Assembly (NCBI GenBank): GCA_032595685.2 | Contig: CP159373.1 | Location: forward strand, 4,069,821-4,133,820 | Length of the DNA: 64,000 nt | Origin: Candidatus Electrothrix aestuarii | GTDB taxonomy: Bacteria > Desulfobacterota > Desulfobulbia > Desulfobulbales > Desulfobulbaceae | Direction: 5' to 3' | Shown here: piece after piece, positions 25,933-34,090 of the stretch | Layout of the letters: every line of letters starts with the position of its first letter | Numbering within the stretch: position 1 is the first letter of the stretch | Made by a program: the position numbers and the translations under genes | The notes under the pieces: generated by a model | What the model was told of the DNA's origin: nothing | The model's input: the letters and a program-made list of their open reading frames with translations, nothing else | The model's database searches: none

Positions 25933-26925
25933 ATGAAAAAAACAGCAGGCGCTCTTTTTCTTGCATGCGCAGTATTGGCGACCGGAGCCGTCCAAGCAGA
26001 GCAAAAACCGGTTGAACCTATTACTCCAGCGACGGGTATTAATAAAGAAAAGGCTGAGCTGGGAAAAAAACTTTTTTTTGATCCTCGTCTCTCTAAGTCA
26101 GGTTTTATCTCTTGTAACTCCTGTCATAATCTGAGCAGAGGTGGTACAGATAACCTGCAAACCTCCATTGGTCATAACTGGCAGCAGGGGCCTATTAATG
26201 CACCCACTGTCCTGAACTCCAGTATGAATTTTGTCCAGTTTTGGGATGGTCGTGCCAAGGACCTCAAAGATCAGGCAGGTGGACCAATTGCTAATCCTGG
26301 GGAAATGGCCTTTACTCACAGTCTGGCAGAGGAAGTGCTTCAGTCGATTCCTGGTTATGTTGTTGAATTCAAAGGAATCTACGGCAAGGATAAAATTGAT
26401 ATAGAGCAGGTGACGGATGCTATTGCCGAGTTTGAAAAGACCTTGGTGACTCCCAATTCCCGTTTTGACCAATGGCTGCAAGGTGATAAAAATGCCTTAA
26501 ACGCGGACGAGCAGGCAGGGTATAAGGTGTTTCAGGACTCTGGCTGTATTTCCTGCCATTACGGCATGGCAATGGGAGGAGGAAATTTCTACAAGATGGG
26601 AATGGTTGAGGAGTTTAAGGCCAAGAGCCCATCCAAAGGTCGTCAGGATGTGACAGGTAAGGAGGAGCACCATTTCATGTTCAAAGTGCCGACCCTGCGT
26701 AATGTGGAGTTAACCTATCCGTACTTCCATGATGGCTCTGCTCAGACCTTGTCCGAGGCAGTCGACACTATGGCTCGGCATCAGCTGGGGAAGAAGTTCA
26801 GCCGGGAAGAAAACGCGCAGCTGGTGGCCTTTCTGAAAACGCTGACTGGTGAGCAACCCACATTTACAATTCCTATTCTGCCGCCTTCCAGCGATACCAC
26901 TCCTCGCCCCAGACCGTTTGAGTAG
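25933..26925 (+). CDS. ccpA: Di-haem cytochrome c peroxidase, copy 2
   Basis: A tandem paralogue of the gene just upstream: the same length class (330 residues), the same two haem sites C-N-S-C-H and C-I-S-C-H, and long identical blocks such as G-K-K-L-F-F-D-P-R-L-S-K-S-G-F-I-S. The N-terminus differs (M-K-K-T-A-G-A-L-F-L-A-C-A-V, signal cleaved near V-Q-A). Periplasmic peroxide reduction is expected. The spacing and high similarity indicate a local duplication. A GAGAGG lies about seven bases before the ATG. The two copies may differ in expression or redox partner; nothing in the active sites separates them. Confidence 0.95.
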   Translation: MKKTAGALFLACAVLATGAVQAEQKPVEPITPATGINKEKAELGKKLFFDPRLSKSGFISCNSCHNLSRGGTDNLQTSIGHNWQQGPINAPTVLNSSMNFVQFWDGRAKDLKDQAGGPIANPGEMAFTHSLAEEVLQSIPGYVVEFKGIYGKDKIDIEQVTDAIAEFEKTLVTPNSRFDQWLQGDKNALNADEQAGYKVFQDSGCISCHYGMAMGGGNFYKMGMVEEFKAKSPSKGRQDVTGKEEHHFMFKVPTLRNVELTYPYFHDGSAQTLSEAVDTMARHQLGKKFSREENAQLVAFLKTLTGEQPTFTIPILPPSSDTTPRPRPFE

Positions 26926-27023
26926 CTGAGGAGCTAAGGACAAGACATTTCAGGGCAGTCGGAAAGATCTGACTGTCTTGCTGTTGTCTTCTTATCCATC
27001 TTCATCTCTTGGAAAAAACTGTG

Positions 27024-28100
27024 ATGTCGAAAAGCTGCGGTTGAGTACCTACAAATAATTCGACAGTTCTGTCGAACGCACTTGCAGAATTTCCCTTATC
27101 TGAAAATCCCAATCTGTTGGTTGGTATTGAAACCACAGATTCCACCTCGGTTTATCGCCTGTCATCTGAAATAGCCTCTATAAACACAGTGAGTTGCATG
27201 CGGCAGCCACTTGCTGATCCCTACTGGTTTGGCCAGATTGCCGCAGCTAATGCACTTGGCAAAATTTACGCTTTCGGTGGAAGGCCGGTAACGGCTCTCA
27301 ATCTCATTATGTCTCCTGGCGAGCAGCAAAATAAGGGAACTTTGTTGGAGATACTCAAACTGGCCTTCTTTCCTTCCAAGCAACTGGACAAGGGAATGCT
27401 CAAAGAGATTCTGCGTGGTGGTTATGACAAGGTCACTGAGGTTGGGGCCTGCCTTACCGGTGGTCAGTTTATGCAGGAGGCAGAACCGCAGTACGGGCTT
27501 TGTGTCAATGGCGTGGTGCATCCTGAGCAAGTCATCACCCATGCCGGAGCCCTGCCTGGGGATGCCCTCATTTTAACTAAGCCCCTAGGCGCTGGCGTAC
27601 TCTTGCAAGCGGTACGTACAGGAAAATACTCAATGAAAAATCTGGAAAATGAGACTCTGCCGCTTTTGGTCTATCTTCATGATAAGGTCATTGAAGCCGC
27701 AGGATCCTTTGATATTCATGCCTGCTCTGACGTAAGTAATTCAGGGATTATTGGCTGTCTGCTCAACATCGCCCGTGGCGCTCAGGCCAGAGTGGTTTTA
27801 AAATACCAAGATCTTCTTTTTTATTCAGGGGCGATAGAGATGTCTCGAAAAGGAGTGACAACGGAGAGCAATAAGGCGAACAGAGCCCTGCTGTCACAGC
27901 ATGACCTGAAAATTCGAGCTAACCTTTCAGAGGCTGAAGCTGAGCTGCTCTATGACCCTCAGGTCGCAGGAGGTTTATTGCTCACTTTGCCGAGGGATCA
28001 GGCACCGGCCTTGCTGACTGCTCTGCAAAAGAATGGGGTCGAGGGAGCGGCCTGCATTGGTGAGGCTGTTGCAGGGGCTGTGGGGGTGAGGGTTGAGTAG
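27024..28100 (+). CDS. selD: SelD (selenide, water dikinase) homologue, probable selenoprotein with UGA at codon 7
   Basis: The ATG at 27024 opens M-S-K-S-C-G, then TGA at 27042-27044 in frame, then V-P-T and on through N-L-L-V-G-I-E-T-T-D into the SelD fold to 28100. SelD homology extends upstream of the first possible start after the TGA (TTG 27117), so the TGA must be read through; a SECIS-like hairpin follows it. The SelD frame is clear (P-Y-W-F-G-Q-I-A-A-A-N-A-L, G-G-R-P-V-T-A-L-N, Y-D-P-Q-V-A-G-G-L-L), 358 residues. Yet key sites are changed: the Lys after the Cys/Sec pair is Val, S-D-V/I-Y-A-M-G is G-K-I-Y-A-F-G, and T-D-V-T-G-F-G is S-D-V-S-N-S-G. It may therefore be a SelD paralogue without normal kinase activity. 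Confidence 0.8.
27042..27076 (+). promoter_or_regulatory. UGA codon plus bacterial SECIS-like hairpin
   Basis: After TGA (27042-27044) the perfect 7-bp stem TTCGACA (27059-27065) / TGTCGAA (27070-27076) has the loop GTTC. The loop begins 21 bases after the UGA and its first base is G. Bacterial SECIS elements have a small loop with an early G about 16-37 bases after the UGA. SelB binding is inferred. Confidence 0.72.
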
Positions 28101-28138
28101 CTCATGACTGGGGTGTTATACTCTGCGGTTATGTGGGG

Positions 28139-28507
28139 TTAAAACTCATACCCTCGCTGAACCCAGTATTGCCAATCCTCGACAATTTGTTTGCTTGTAT
28201 TGCTTGATTCGATAATGCTGAGTTGGGACAAGGGCACGGCCATCTGGCGATCCTTCCACTGTACTTCCACAAAAAGTTCTCTTTCACATTCTTTGGCTGA
28301 CGCCTCGCTGATGACCTCTACTTCCTCATCGACAAGTAAAGGTGAGATTGATCGTTCCGCGATACATCGTGCTTTGAAGGGGAAATCGCATTGTTCGGCA
28401 AGGTAGTAAAACCAGCCCATTGCCCTTTCTACATCGTCATAGGCGTCAACTACTACGTCAAAGTCAATTCTTTTTTCGCGCTCTTCGTCTCTTGGAATTC
28501 GGGACAT
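28139..28507 (-). CDS. CcbP-like calcium-binding protein
   Basis: A 122-residue acidic cytosolic protein resembling cyanobacterial CcbP, a calcium-binding protein family. Matching blocks are R-I-D-F-D-V-V-V-D-A-Y-D-D-V-E-R-A-M-G-W, C-D-F-P-F-K-A-R-C, E-V-E-V-I-S and the ending V-P-L-S-Q-L, V-E-D-W-Q-Y-W-V-Q-R-G-Y-E-F. Many Asp/Glu side chains could bind metal. The ATG at 28507 follows AAGGAAAATCC. It is divergent from the large gene at 28659 and convergent with the selD-like gene. Outside cyanobacteria its role is not known. Confidence 0.8.
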   Translation of the reverse strand: MSRIPRDEEREKRIDFDVVVDAYDDVERAMGWFYYLAEQCDFPFKARCIAERSISPLLVDEEVEVISEASAKECERELFVEVQWKDRQMAVPLSQLSIIESSNTSKQIVEDWQYWVQRGYEF

Positions 28508-28658
28508 GGATTTTCCTTCTTTTCTTATTATACGCCTTTTTCAGGTGATTACATTGGCTTTGCCTTGTTTTGGCATCATGGCTATGGTAGCGTTGTCATA
28601 ATTGGTTGTCAAGTACTGTAAGATGAGGTTTGACTGATGAGGCCAGATATGAACCTTG

Positions 28659-31600
28659 ATGGATATAAGGGCTGAAAATATAGTGGATAGAAAGACTAAG
28701 CAACTGAGTAATCCATTCTCAACTGGTGGTGGAGGGGCGCATTTCGAGGCGCACATCTTAGCCTCCTTTGTCGTGCTGATGCTTAGTGGTGGTTATGCTC
28801 CCTGTTTACCCTGCTGGCCGATTACAAAGATTAAACCGCAAGGAAAGATTGATGGCTATGACACCGACGATTTAATCGTTTTTGTAGAGAATAAGGGTAC
28901 TCAAGAACAACGAAAATTACTCGGGCAAGTTAAACATGCCCCAGCTTTTACCAAAGGAGACATAGAGTTACCCGGAGTATTCCAAGCAGCTTGGGATGAT
29001 TTTAATAATCCGCAAATTTTCAAACAAAACAAGGATGTCATTGCGCTTATCACTGGACCGTTAAGCAAAACAGATTTCCATAATGTCCACTGGCTGTTGA
29101 ATCAGGCCCGGCATACAGCAAATGCGGATGAATTTTATCGGCATGTTGAACGGGCAAAATTCAGTCCTGCCAAGGCTGAAGAAAAATTGGGCGTCATTCA
29201 ATATCATCTACAACAGGCTAATTATAACTCTTCTCTTTCGCAGGAAGATCTGTATTCATTTCTCAGACATTTTCATCTGTTCGGATATGACCTTGGCGAT
29301 GAGGTCGGCGTTACGTTATCTCTTCTATATTCACATATTGCTCAATTCAACCAACAGGCCCCGCAATGGGTCTGGTCGAGAGCTGTCGATCTTGTTCAGA
29401 CCTGGAATAAGGACGCAGGAACAATTACTCGGGAAAATCTTCCAGAAGATCTACGAGATGCCTTTAAACGACCAGTTGTTACTCATATTCCATCAGAATT
29501 CGTTGAGCCTCATCTTGATATAGCAAAGCAAGACTGGCGGCAACACAAATACGCTATTGATCTTGCCTTGTTGTTATTGGTCGGTGGATGGAACGAGAAA
29601 AACGAAGCTGACATTTCGACCGTCGCCAAAATAACAGGACAGGATTACTCCGACCTTGCGCCAAAAATCCAAGAACTGCTTCAAGTTGCTGACAGCCCTC
29701 TTTCCTTGCATAACGGTATCTGGAAAATTTCCGAGCGTATCAATCTATGGGAGCAACTTGGTTCACGTATTTTTGATCAGCATCTGGAGGTATTCAAAGA
29801 ATGCGCGGTCTCAGTGCTGACAGAACGTGACCCAGCTTTTGAGCTGCCCAAAGAAGATCGCTTTGCAGCGAGCATTTACGGAAAAACAACAAAGTGGTCG
29901 CCAGCTCTGAAGAAAGGGCTGGCCGAAGGTTTGGCCTTATTGGGCAGTCATCCAAATATGTTGGATAATTGTTCGCTGGATAAAGCTGAAATTACGGCAG
30001 TGCTCGCTATCCGTGATATTTTTGCAGATGCGGACTGGGTGCTTTGGGGCAGCCTAAACAACTTGCTCCCCGTGCTGGCGGAAGCTGCACCAAGTGATTT
30101 TTTGGGTGCTGTTGAAAATGCTCTGCAAGTATCGCCTTGTCCTTTTGATGATTTTTTTGCTCAGGAAGGCAGCGGCGGCTTCGGTGACACCAATTATATG
30201 ACCGGTTTGCTTTGGGCCTTGGAAACACTTGCTTGGGATGCTGAGTATCTGATACGGGTCTGCGTTTTGTTGGGCGAACTTGCCAGCCGTGATCCGGGAG
30301 GTAATTGGCGAAATAGACCAGGCAATTCACTATCTACAATTATCCTGCCCTGGTATCCTCAAACGCTTGCTTCTTTTGAAAAACGAAAGACGGCTGTAAA
30401 AACTCTCTGCAATGAGTTACCGGACATCGGCTGGAAATTAGTTCTTGGTTTGCTGCCACGTAACCACGGGATCTCGATGGGTTCTCACAAACCGTCATGG
30501 CGTAACCCTGTTCCAGATGATTGGAAGCCAAAGGTCACGAATCAAGGGTATTGGGAGGAGGTTTCTTTTTATGCTGAATTGGCGGTATCTTCAGCAGGCT
30601 GCGATATAGATCGCCTTGTTGATCTTATAGGTGACTTGGAAAATTTAACTGACCCTTCATTTAAACGATTACTCAACGTGCTATCATCAGATGGAATTGT
30701 AAGGCTTTCTGAAGAAAATCGGTATCCAATTTGGGATAAACTTAGGAAAATTATTTTCCAACATCGTCAGCATCCAAAAGCCAAATGGGCGTTGCCTGAT
30801 GAACTGCTTGCCTCTATTGAAGAGGTAGCAAATAAGATTAAGCCATCTAATCCATTTTACCTTTACCGGCATGTTTTTGTTTTGTCTTATCGTACTGACA
30901 AGTATGAAAAAGATATAGATTGGAAAATTCAATATAAAAAAAATGATGAACATCGGCAGGAAATTATAGGAAAGATATTGTCAGAAGGTGGGATTCAAGC
31001 CGTTATCAATTTTTCTAAAGTCTTAGGGCATCCTACGTATGTTGGATACGCCCTTGCTTCCGTAGCCGATGAAGAAATTGACAATTTTCTTTTGCCTGCA
31101 TATTTGAAAAATTTTTCTTCTTTTATAGAAAGTTATGTGGGGTGGCGTCGTTATAATAATGGCTGGAGCTGGGTTGACGGTATTGAGAAATTAGAATGGA
31201 GTCAGAAGCAAGTTGCACAACTTCTTATTTACCTCCCCTTCAATAAAGACACATGGGAACGTGCGGCAGATTGGCTGGGTGATGAGGAAAGAGAATATTG
31301 GCTGCATGTCGATGAAAAGCGATATCGTGCGGATGAGAACTGGGGAATTGCTGTTGATAAGTTGCTTGAATACGGGAGACCCTATGCAACTATCAATTGT
31401 TTAGCGGAAATGCTTCAAGAAAATCAACCGATAGATGTAGAACAATGTATTAAAGCCTTACTTGCAGCTGCATCTTCCTCGGAAGCAGCTCATCGATTGG
31501 ATTATCATCATGCAGCAGAGCTTATCGAGATGCTGCAAAAGTCCTCAGAAATTGAGACAGATGATCTTTTTAAGGTGGAATGGGCATATCTCCCTTTGTT

Positions 31601-32225
31601 AGATGGACATCATGGAATTTCACCAAAGACGATTGAAAATAATCTCGCTAATCATCCAGAATCTTTCTGTCAGACCATCCAGCTTGTTTATTGCTCAACT
31701 AATTCCGATGAAGATAAAGATGAACGATCTGAACAGAAAAAGAATATCGCACAAAATGCTTTGCGGCTTCTGGAAAATTGGCGTACTCCACCGGGAATTC
31801 AGGAGGACGGTAGCTTTGACCAAGATCATTTTTCAAACTGGCTAGAACGCACAAAAGAATTATGCTTTGAATCTGGTCATCTGGAAGTCGCTCTCTATCA
31901 TATCGGCGAAGTTCTTATTCATAGTCCTGCGGATGATAGTGGACTCTGGATCAATAAAATTGTTGCTGATGCGCTGAATGCCAAAGACGCAGATGACATG
32001 AGAAACGGCTTCTATATAAAAACAATTAATTCTCGTGGTGTTCATCGGATTGACCCAACCGGCAAACCAGAACGGGAACTTGCAGAAAAATATCGTCAGC
32101 AGGCGGAGGATGTGGAAAATGCGGGATACCATCGCCTTGCCGCTACTCTCAGGGATTTAGCAAAAAGTTATGATCGTGATGCAGAACGCATCATCAGCGA
32201 GCATACCCATAGAAAAAACAAATAG
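28659..32225 (+). CDS. Large protein with N-terminal nuclease-like domain and helical-repeat body; candidate defence protein
   Basis: 1189 residues, no signal peptide. The first ~110 residues look like a restriction-endonuclease-fold domain of the DUF4297/Cap4 type: G-G-G-A-H-F-E-A-H (Glu30), then K-I-D-G-Y-D-T-D-D-L-I-V-F-V (Asp70/71) and G-Q-V-K-H (Gln90, Lys92), an E...D...QxK site. The remaining ~1000 residues are helix-rich, Trp-rich and repeat-like, with no P-loop (no GxxxxGK[ST]) or other known catalytic motif. Nuclease plus large sensor body is the plan of many single-gene antiphage proteins; that role is inferred. The ATG at 28659 (TTG at 28656 also possible) has a poor ribosome site. 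The gene is a single unit between unrelated genes. Confidence 0.65.
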   Translation: MDIRAENIVDRKTKQLSNPFSTGGGGAHFEAHILASFVVLMLSGGYAPCLPCWPITKIKPQGKIDGYDTDDLIVFVENKGTQEQRKLLGQVKHAPAFTKGDIELPGVFQAAWDDFNNPQIFKQNKDVIALITGPLSKTDFHNVHWLLNQARHTANADEFYRHVERAKFSPAKAEEKLGVIQYHLQQANYNSSLSQEDLYSFLRHFHLFGYDLGDEVGVTLSLLYSHIAQFNQQAPQWVWSRAVDLVQTWNKDAGTITRENLPEDLRDAFKRPVVTHIPSEFVEPHLDIAKQDWRQHKYAIDLALLLLVGGWNEKNEADISTVAKITGQDYSDLAPKIQELLQVADSPLSLHNGIWKISERINLWEQLGSRIFDQHLEVFKECAVSVLTERDPAFELPKEDRFAASIYGKTTKWSPALKKGLAEGLALLGSHPNMLDNCSLDKAEITAVLAIRDIFADADWVLWGSLNNLLPVLAEAAPSDFLGAVENALQVSPCPFDDFFAQEGSGGFGDTNYMTGLLWALETLAWDAEYLIRVCVLLGELASRDPGGNWRNRPGNSLSTIILPWYPQTLASFEKRKTAVKTLCNELPDIGWKLVLGLLPRNHGISMGSHKPSWRNPVPDDWKPKVTNQGYWEEVSFYAELAVSSAGCDIDRLVDLIGDLENLTDPSFKRLLNVLSSDGIVRLSEENRYPIWDKLRKIIFQHRQHPKAKWALPDELLASIEEVANKIKPSNPFYLYRHVFVLSYRTDKYEKDIDWKIQYKKNDEHRQEIIGKILSEGGIQAVINFSKVLGHPTYVGYALASVADEEIDNFLLPAYLKNFSSFIESYVGWRRYNNGWSWVDGIEKLEWSQKQVAQLLIYLPFNKDTWERAADWLGDEEREYWLHVDEKRYRADENWGIAVDKLLEYGRPYATINCLAEMLQENQPIDVEQCIKALLAAASSSEAAHRLDYHHAAELIEMLQKSSEIETDDLFKVEWAYLPLLDGHHGISPKTIENNLANHPESFCQTIQLVYCSTNSDEDKDERSEQKKNIAQNALRLLENWRTPPGIQEDGSFDQDHFSNWLERTKELCFESGHLEVALYHIGEVLIHSPADDSGLWINKIVADALNAKDADDMRNGFYIKTINSRGVHRIDPTGKPERELAEKYRQQAEDVENAGYHRLAATLRDLAKSYDRDAERIISEHTHRKNK

Positions 32226-32260
32226 CTTATTAATTATCCTAACAAAAAAGGAGATACACC

Positions 32261-33442
32261 ATGAACAGACCAGTACGGCTTATCGCCGCACTCTGTGCCC
32301 TTAGCCTTTGCTTCACCATTGCTTCCTGTGGCTCAGGCAGGAAAAAGACCGTCAAGGTAGGACTCAATATTCCCATGACCGGTGATATCCCTAAGGTCGG
32401 TGAAGGCAGCAAGTATGCAGCTGAAATGTGGCTGGAGGATATTAATAAAGCTGGAGGCATTGAGGTCGGCGGGGTCAAATACGCTGTAGAACTGGTTATT
32501 GAGGATAATGAGTCCAAGGCCGAGTCCGCTGTCAAAGTCAATACCAAGCTGATCACCCAGGATGATGCTCTGATCATCATCGGGCCACAGTCTTCCAAGC
32601 AGGCCATTCCGGCTGGCGACGTGGCCAATAATTACGAAACCCCAATGATCAGCCCCTGGTCCACCAACCCAGACACCACGGCAAATCGCCCGTATGTCTT
32701 TCGCGGCTGCTTCCTTGATCCTTTTCAGGGGCCTGTGCTAGCCAACTTCATCACCGATGAGTTTCATTTCACCAAGGCTGCTGTCCTCTATGATGTGGCC
32801 AGCGATTACCCCAAGGGCTTAGCTGAGTTTTTCAAGAAAGCCTGGGAGGAAAAACACGGTGAGGGCTCAGTGGTTGCCTATGAGAGCTTTACCACCAAGG
32901 ATACCGAATTCGGGTCCCAGCTGACTAAGATCATCCGATCTGGGGCAGAGGTGCTCTTCACTCCGCAGTATTATAACGAGGTTGCCCTGATCGTGCAGCA
33001 GGCCAAGGATCTGGGCTGGAAAGGCCCGATAGTGGGTAGCGACAGCTGGGGCTCTGCTGAGACCATCGAGCTTTGTGGCGAGGCCTGTTATGGCCAGTTC
33101 TTCAGTACCCATTACGCAGCAGCCGGTGCCCAGGGGGCAACCAAGGACTTCATTGATCGCTACAAGACGAAGTATGGGTACGTACCTGATGACGTGGCTG
33201 CCTTAACTTGGGATGCCTTAGGACTTGCCAAAGCTGCCATAGAAGGTGCCGGAGAGATCAGCGGTCGAATCAAAGATGATCGCAAGGCCGTGCGTGATGC
33301 TTTGGCTCAGGTTAAGGATTTTCAGGGAATCACCGGAAAAATGACCTTTACCGAAGACGGTGATCCGAAAAAATGCGCTGTTATAGTGAAGATCAGTGAT
33401 AAGGGCGAATACGAATTCTACAAGTCTATTTGCCCTGAGTAA
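32261..33442 (+). CDS. Branched-chain amino-acid-type ABC transporter substrate-binding lipoprotein
   Basis: A 393-residue periplasmic binding protein of the LivJ/Peripla_BP_6 family, tethered as a lipoprotein: the signal segment ends I-A-S-C-G-S, a lipobox with Cys at residue ~23. Family features are V-G-L-N-I-P-M-T-G-D-I-P, G-G-I-E-V-G-G-V-K-Y, I-I-G-P-Q-S-S and Y-D-V-A-S-D-Y-P-K-G. AAGGAG lies about eight bases before the ATG. No permease or ATPase genes are adjacent, so its transporter partners are elsewhere or it serves as a sensor. The terminator at 33484 closes the unit. Confidence 0.92.
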   Translation: MNRPVRLIAALCALSLCFTIASCGSGRKKTVKVGLNIPMTGDIPKVGEGSKYAAEMWLEDINKAGGIEVGGVKYAVELVIEDNESKAESAVKVNTKLITQDDALIIIGPQSSKQAIPAGDVANNYETPMISPWSTNPDTTANRPYVFRGCFLDPFQGPVLANFITDEFHFTKAAVLYDVASDYPKGLAEFFKKAWEEKHGEGSVVAYESFTTKDTEFGSQLTKIIRSGAEVLFTPQYYNEVALIVQQAKDLGWKGPIVGSDSWGSAETIELCGEACYGQFFSTHYAAAGAQGATKDFIDRYKTKYGYVPDDVAALTWDALGLAKAAIEGAGEISGRIKDDRKAVRDALAQVKDFQGITGKMTFTEDGDPKKCAVIVKISDKGEYEFYKSICPE

Positions 33443-33483
33443 AAAACGCTCTCCCCCCACTGCTCAAGCGGGCGGCGCGTTAT

Positions 33484-33526
33484 ATCGGCAGTCGAGCAAA
33501 AGGCCTACGACTGCCGATCTTTTTTA
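33484..33526 (+). terminator. Intrinsic terminator after the ABC binding-protein gene
   Basis: ATCGGCAGTCG pairs perfectly with CGACTGCCGAT (11 bp, 13-base loop) and is followed by CTTTTTT. It is 42 bases after the stop codon. Confidence 0.88.
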
Positions 33527-33548
33527 GTGTGCTCATTTTCAGGTGACT

Positions 33549-33839
33549 TCAAGCTACTTCAAACTGCACCAGCTCCTTGCTCCCATCTTCAGAGGCAACG
33601 GAAAAAGTGTGCTCGCCAGCAGCAAGATTCCAGACAAATTGTGCGCTGAATTGATCGTAAAAAATGGCATTACCCACCAGCTCTTTATCAAAACCCCATT
33701 TGACCTTATGAGGGCCTCCGGCCAAGGTGATACTGAAACTTGCTGTTATGTAAGCTGATGCGGCTAAGCTGTCTGCTTCAACAATTGGATAGGCTGATCC
33801 TGCAATGGGATAAACTATCTTGACTGTGGATTGTTCCAT
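33549..33839 (-). CDS. Small beta-rich protein of unknown function
   Basis: 96 residues from the ATG at 33839, which has GGGGAGG seven bases upstream; the frame extends five codons further without support. No signal peptide or membrane segment. The sequence alternates hydrophobic and polar residues (S-I-T-L-A-G-G-P-H-K-V-K-W-G-F-D and A-A-G-E-H-T-F-S-V-A-S-E-D-G), like an Ig-like or carbohydrate-binding beta sandwich. I do not recognise the family. It is convergent with the binding-protein gene. Confidence 0.65.
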   Translation of the reverse strand: MEQSTVKIVYPIAGSAYPIVEADSLAASAYITASFSITLAGGPHKVKWGFDKELVGNAIFYDQFSAQFVWNLAAGEHTFSVASEDGSKELVQFEVA

Positions 33840-34090
33840 GATTTTCCTCCCCAAGAAAGAATGGTGAAAAAATTACTTCATCCCATCTCCATTTTTAGTA
33901 TCACACCAGAGAAGCCGCATGTCCACCTTTTTGAGGAGTTTTTTTGCTCTTTTCTTTTTGTTCTTCTATAGATTTTTTATGGGCACTAACATATTTTTTC
34001 CTACAGCGCCAGTAAAATAATGCAGACAATATCAGAGTGAGGTACTATGAAATGAGATACCCAAGCCGCTTCGTTTGACAGGAGGTTCAG

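Noticed and set aside
28659-32225. STAND/NACHT NTPase in the large candidate defence protein
   Set aside because: No Walker A (GxxxxGK[ST]) was found in the 1189 residues, so it was not called an Avs-type protein.
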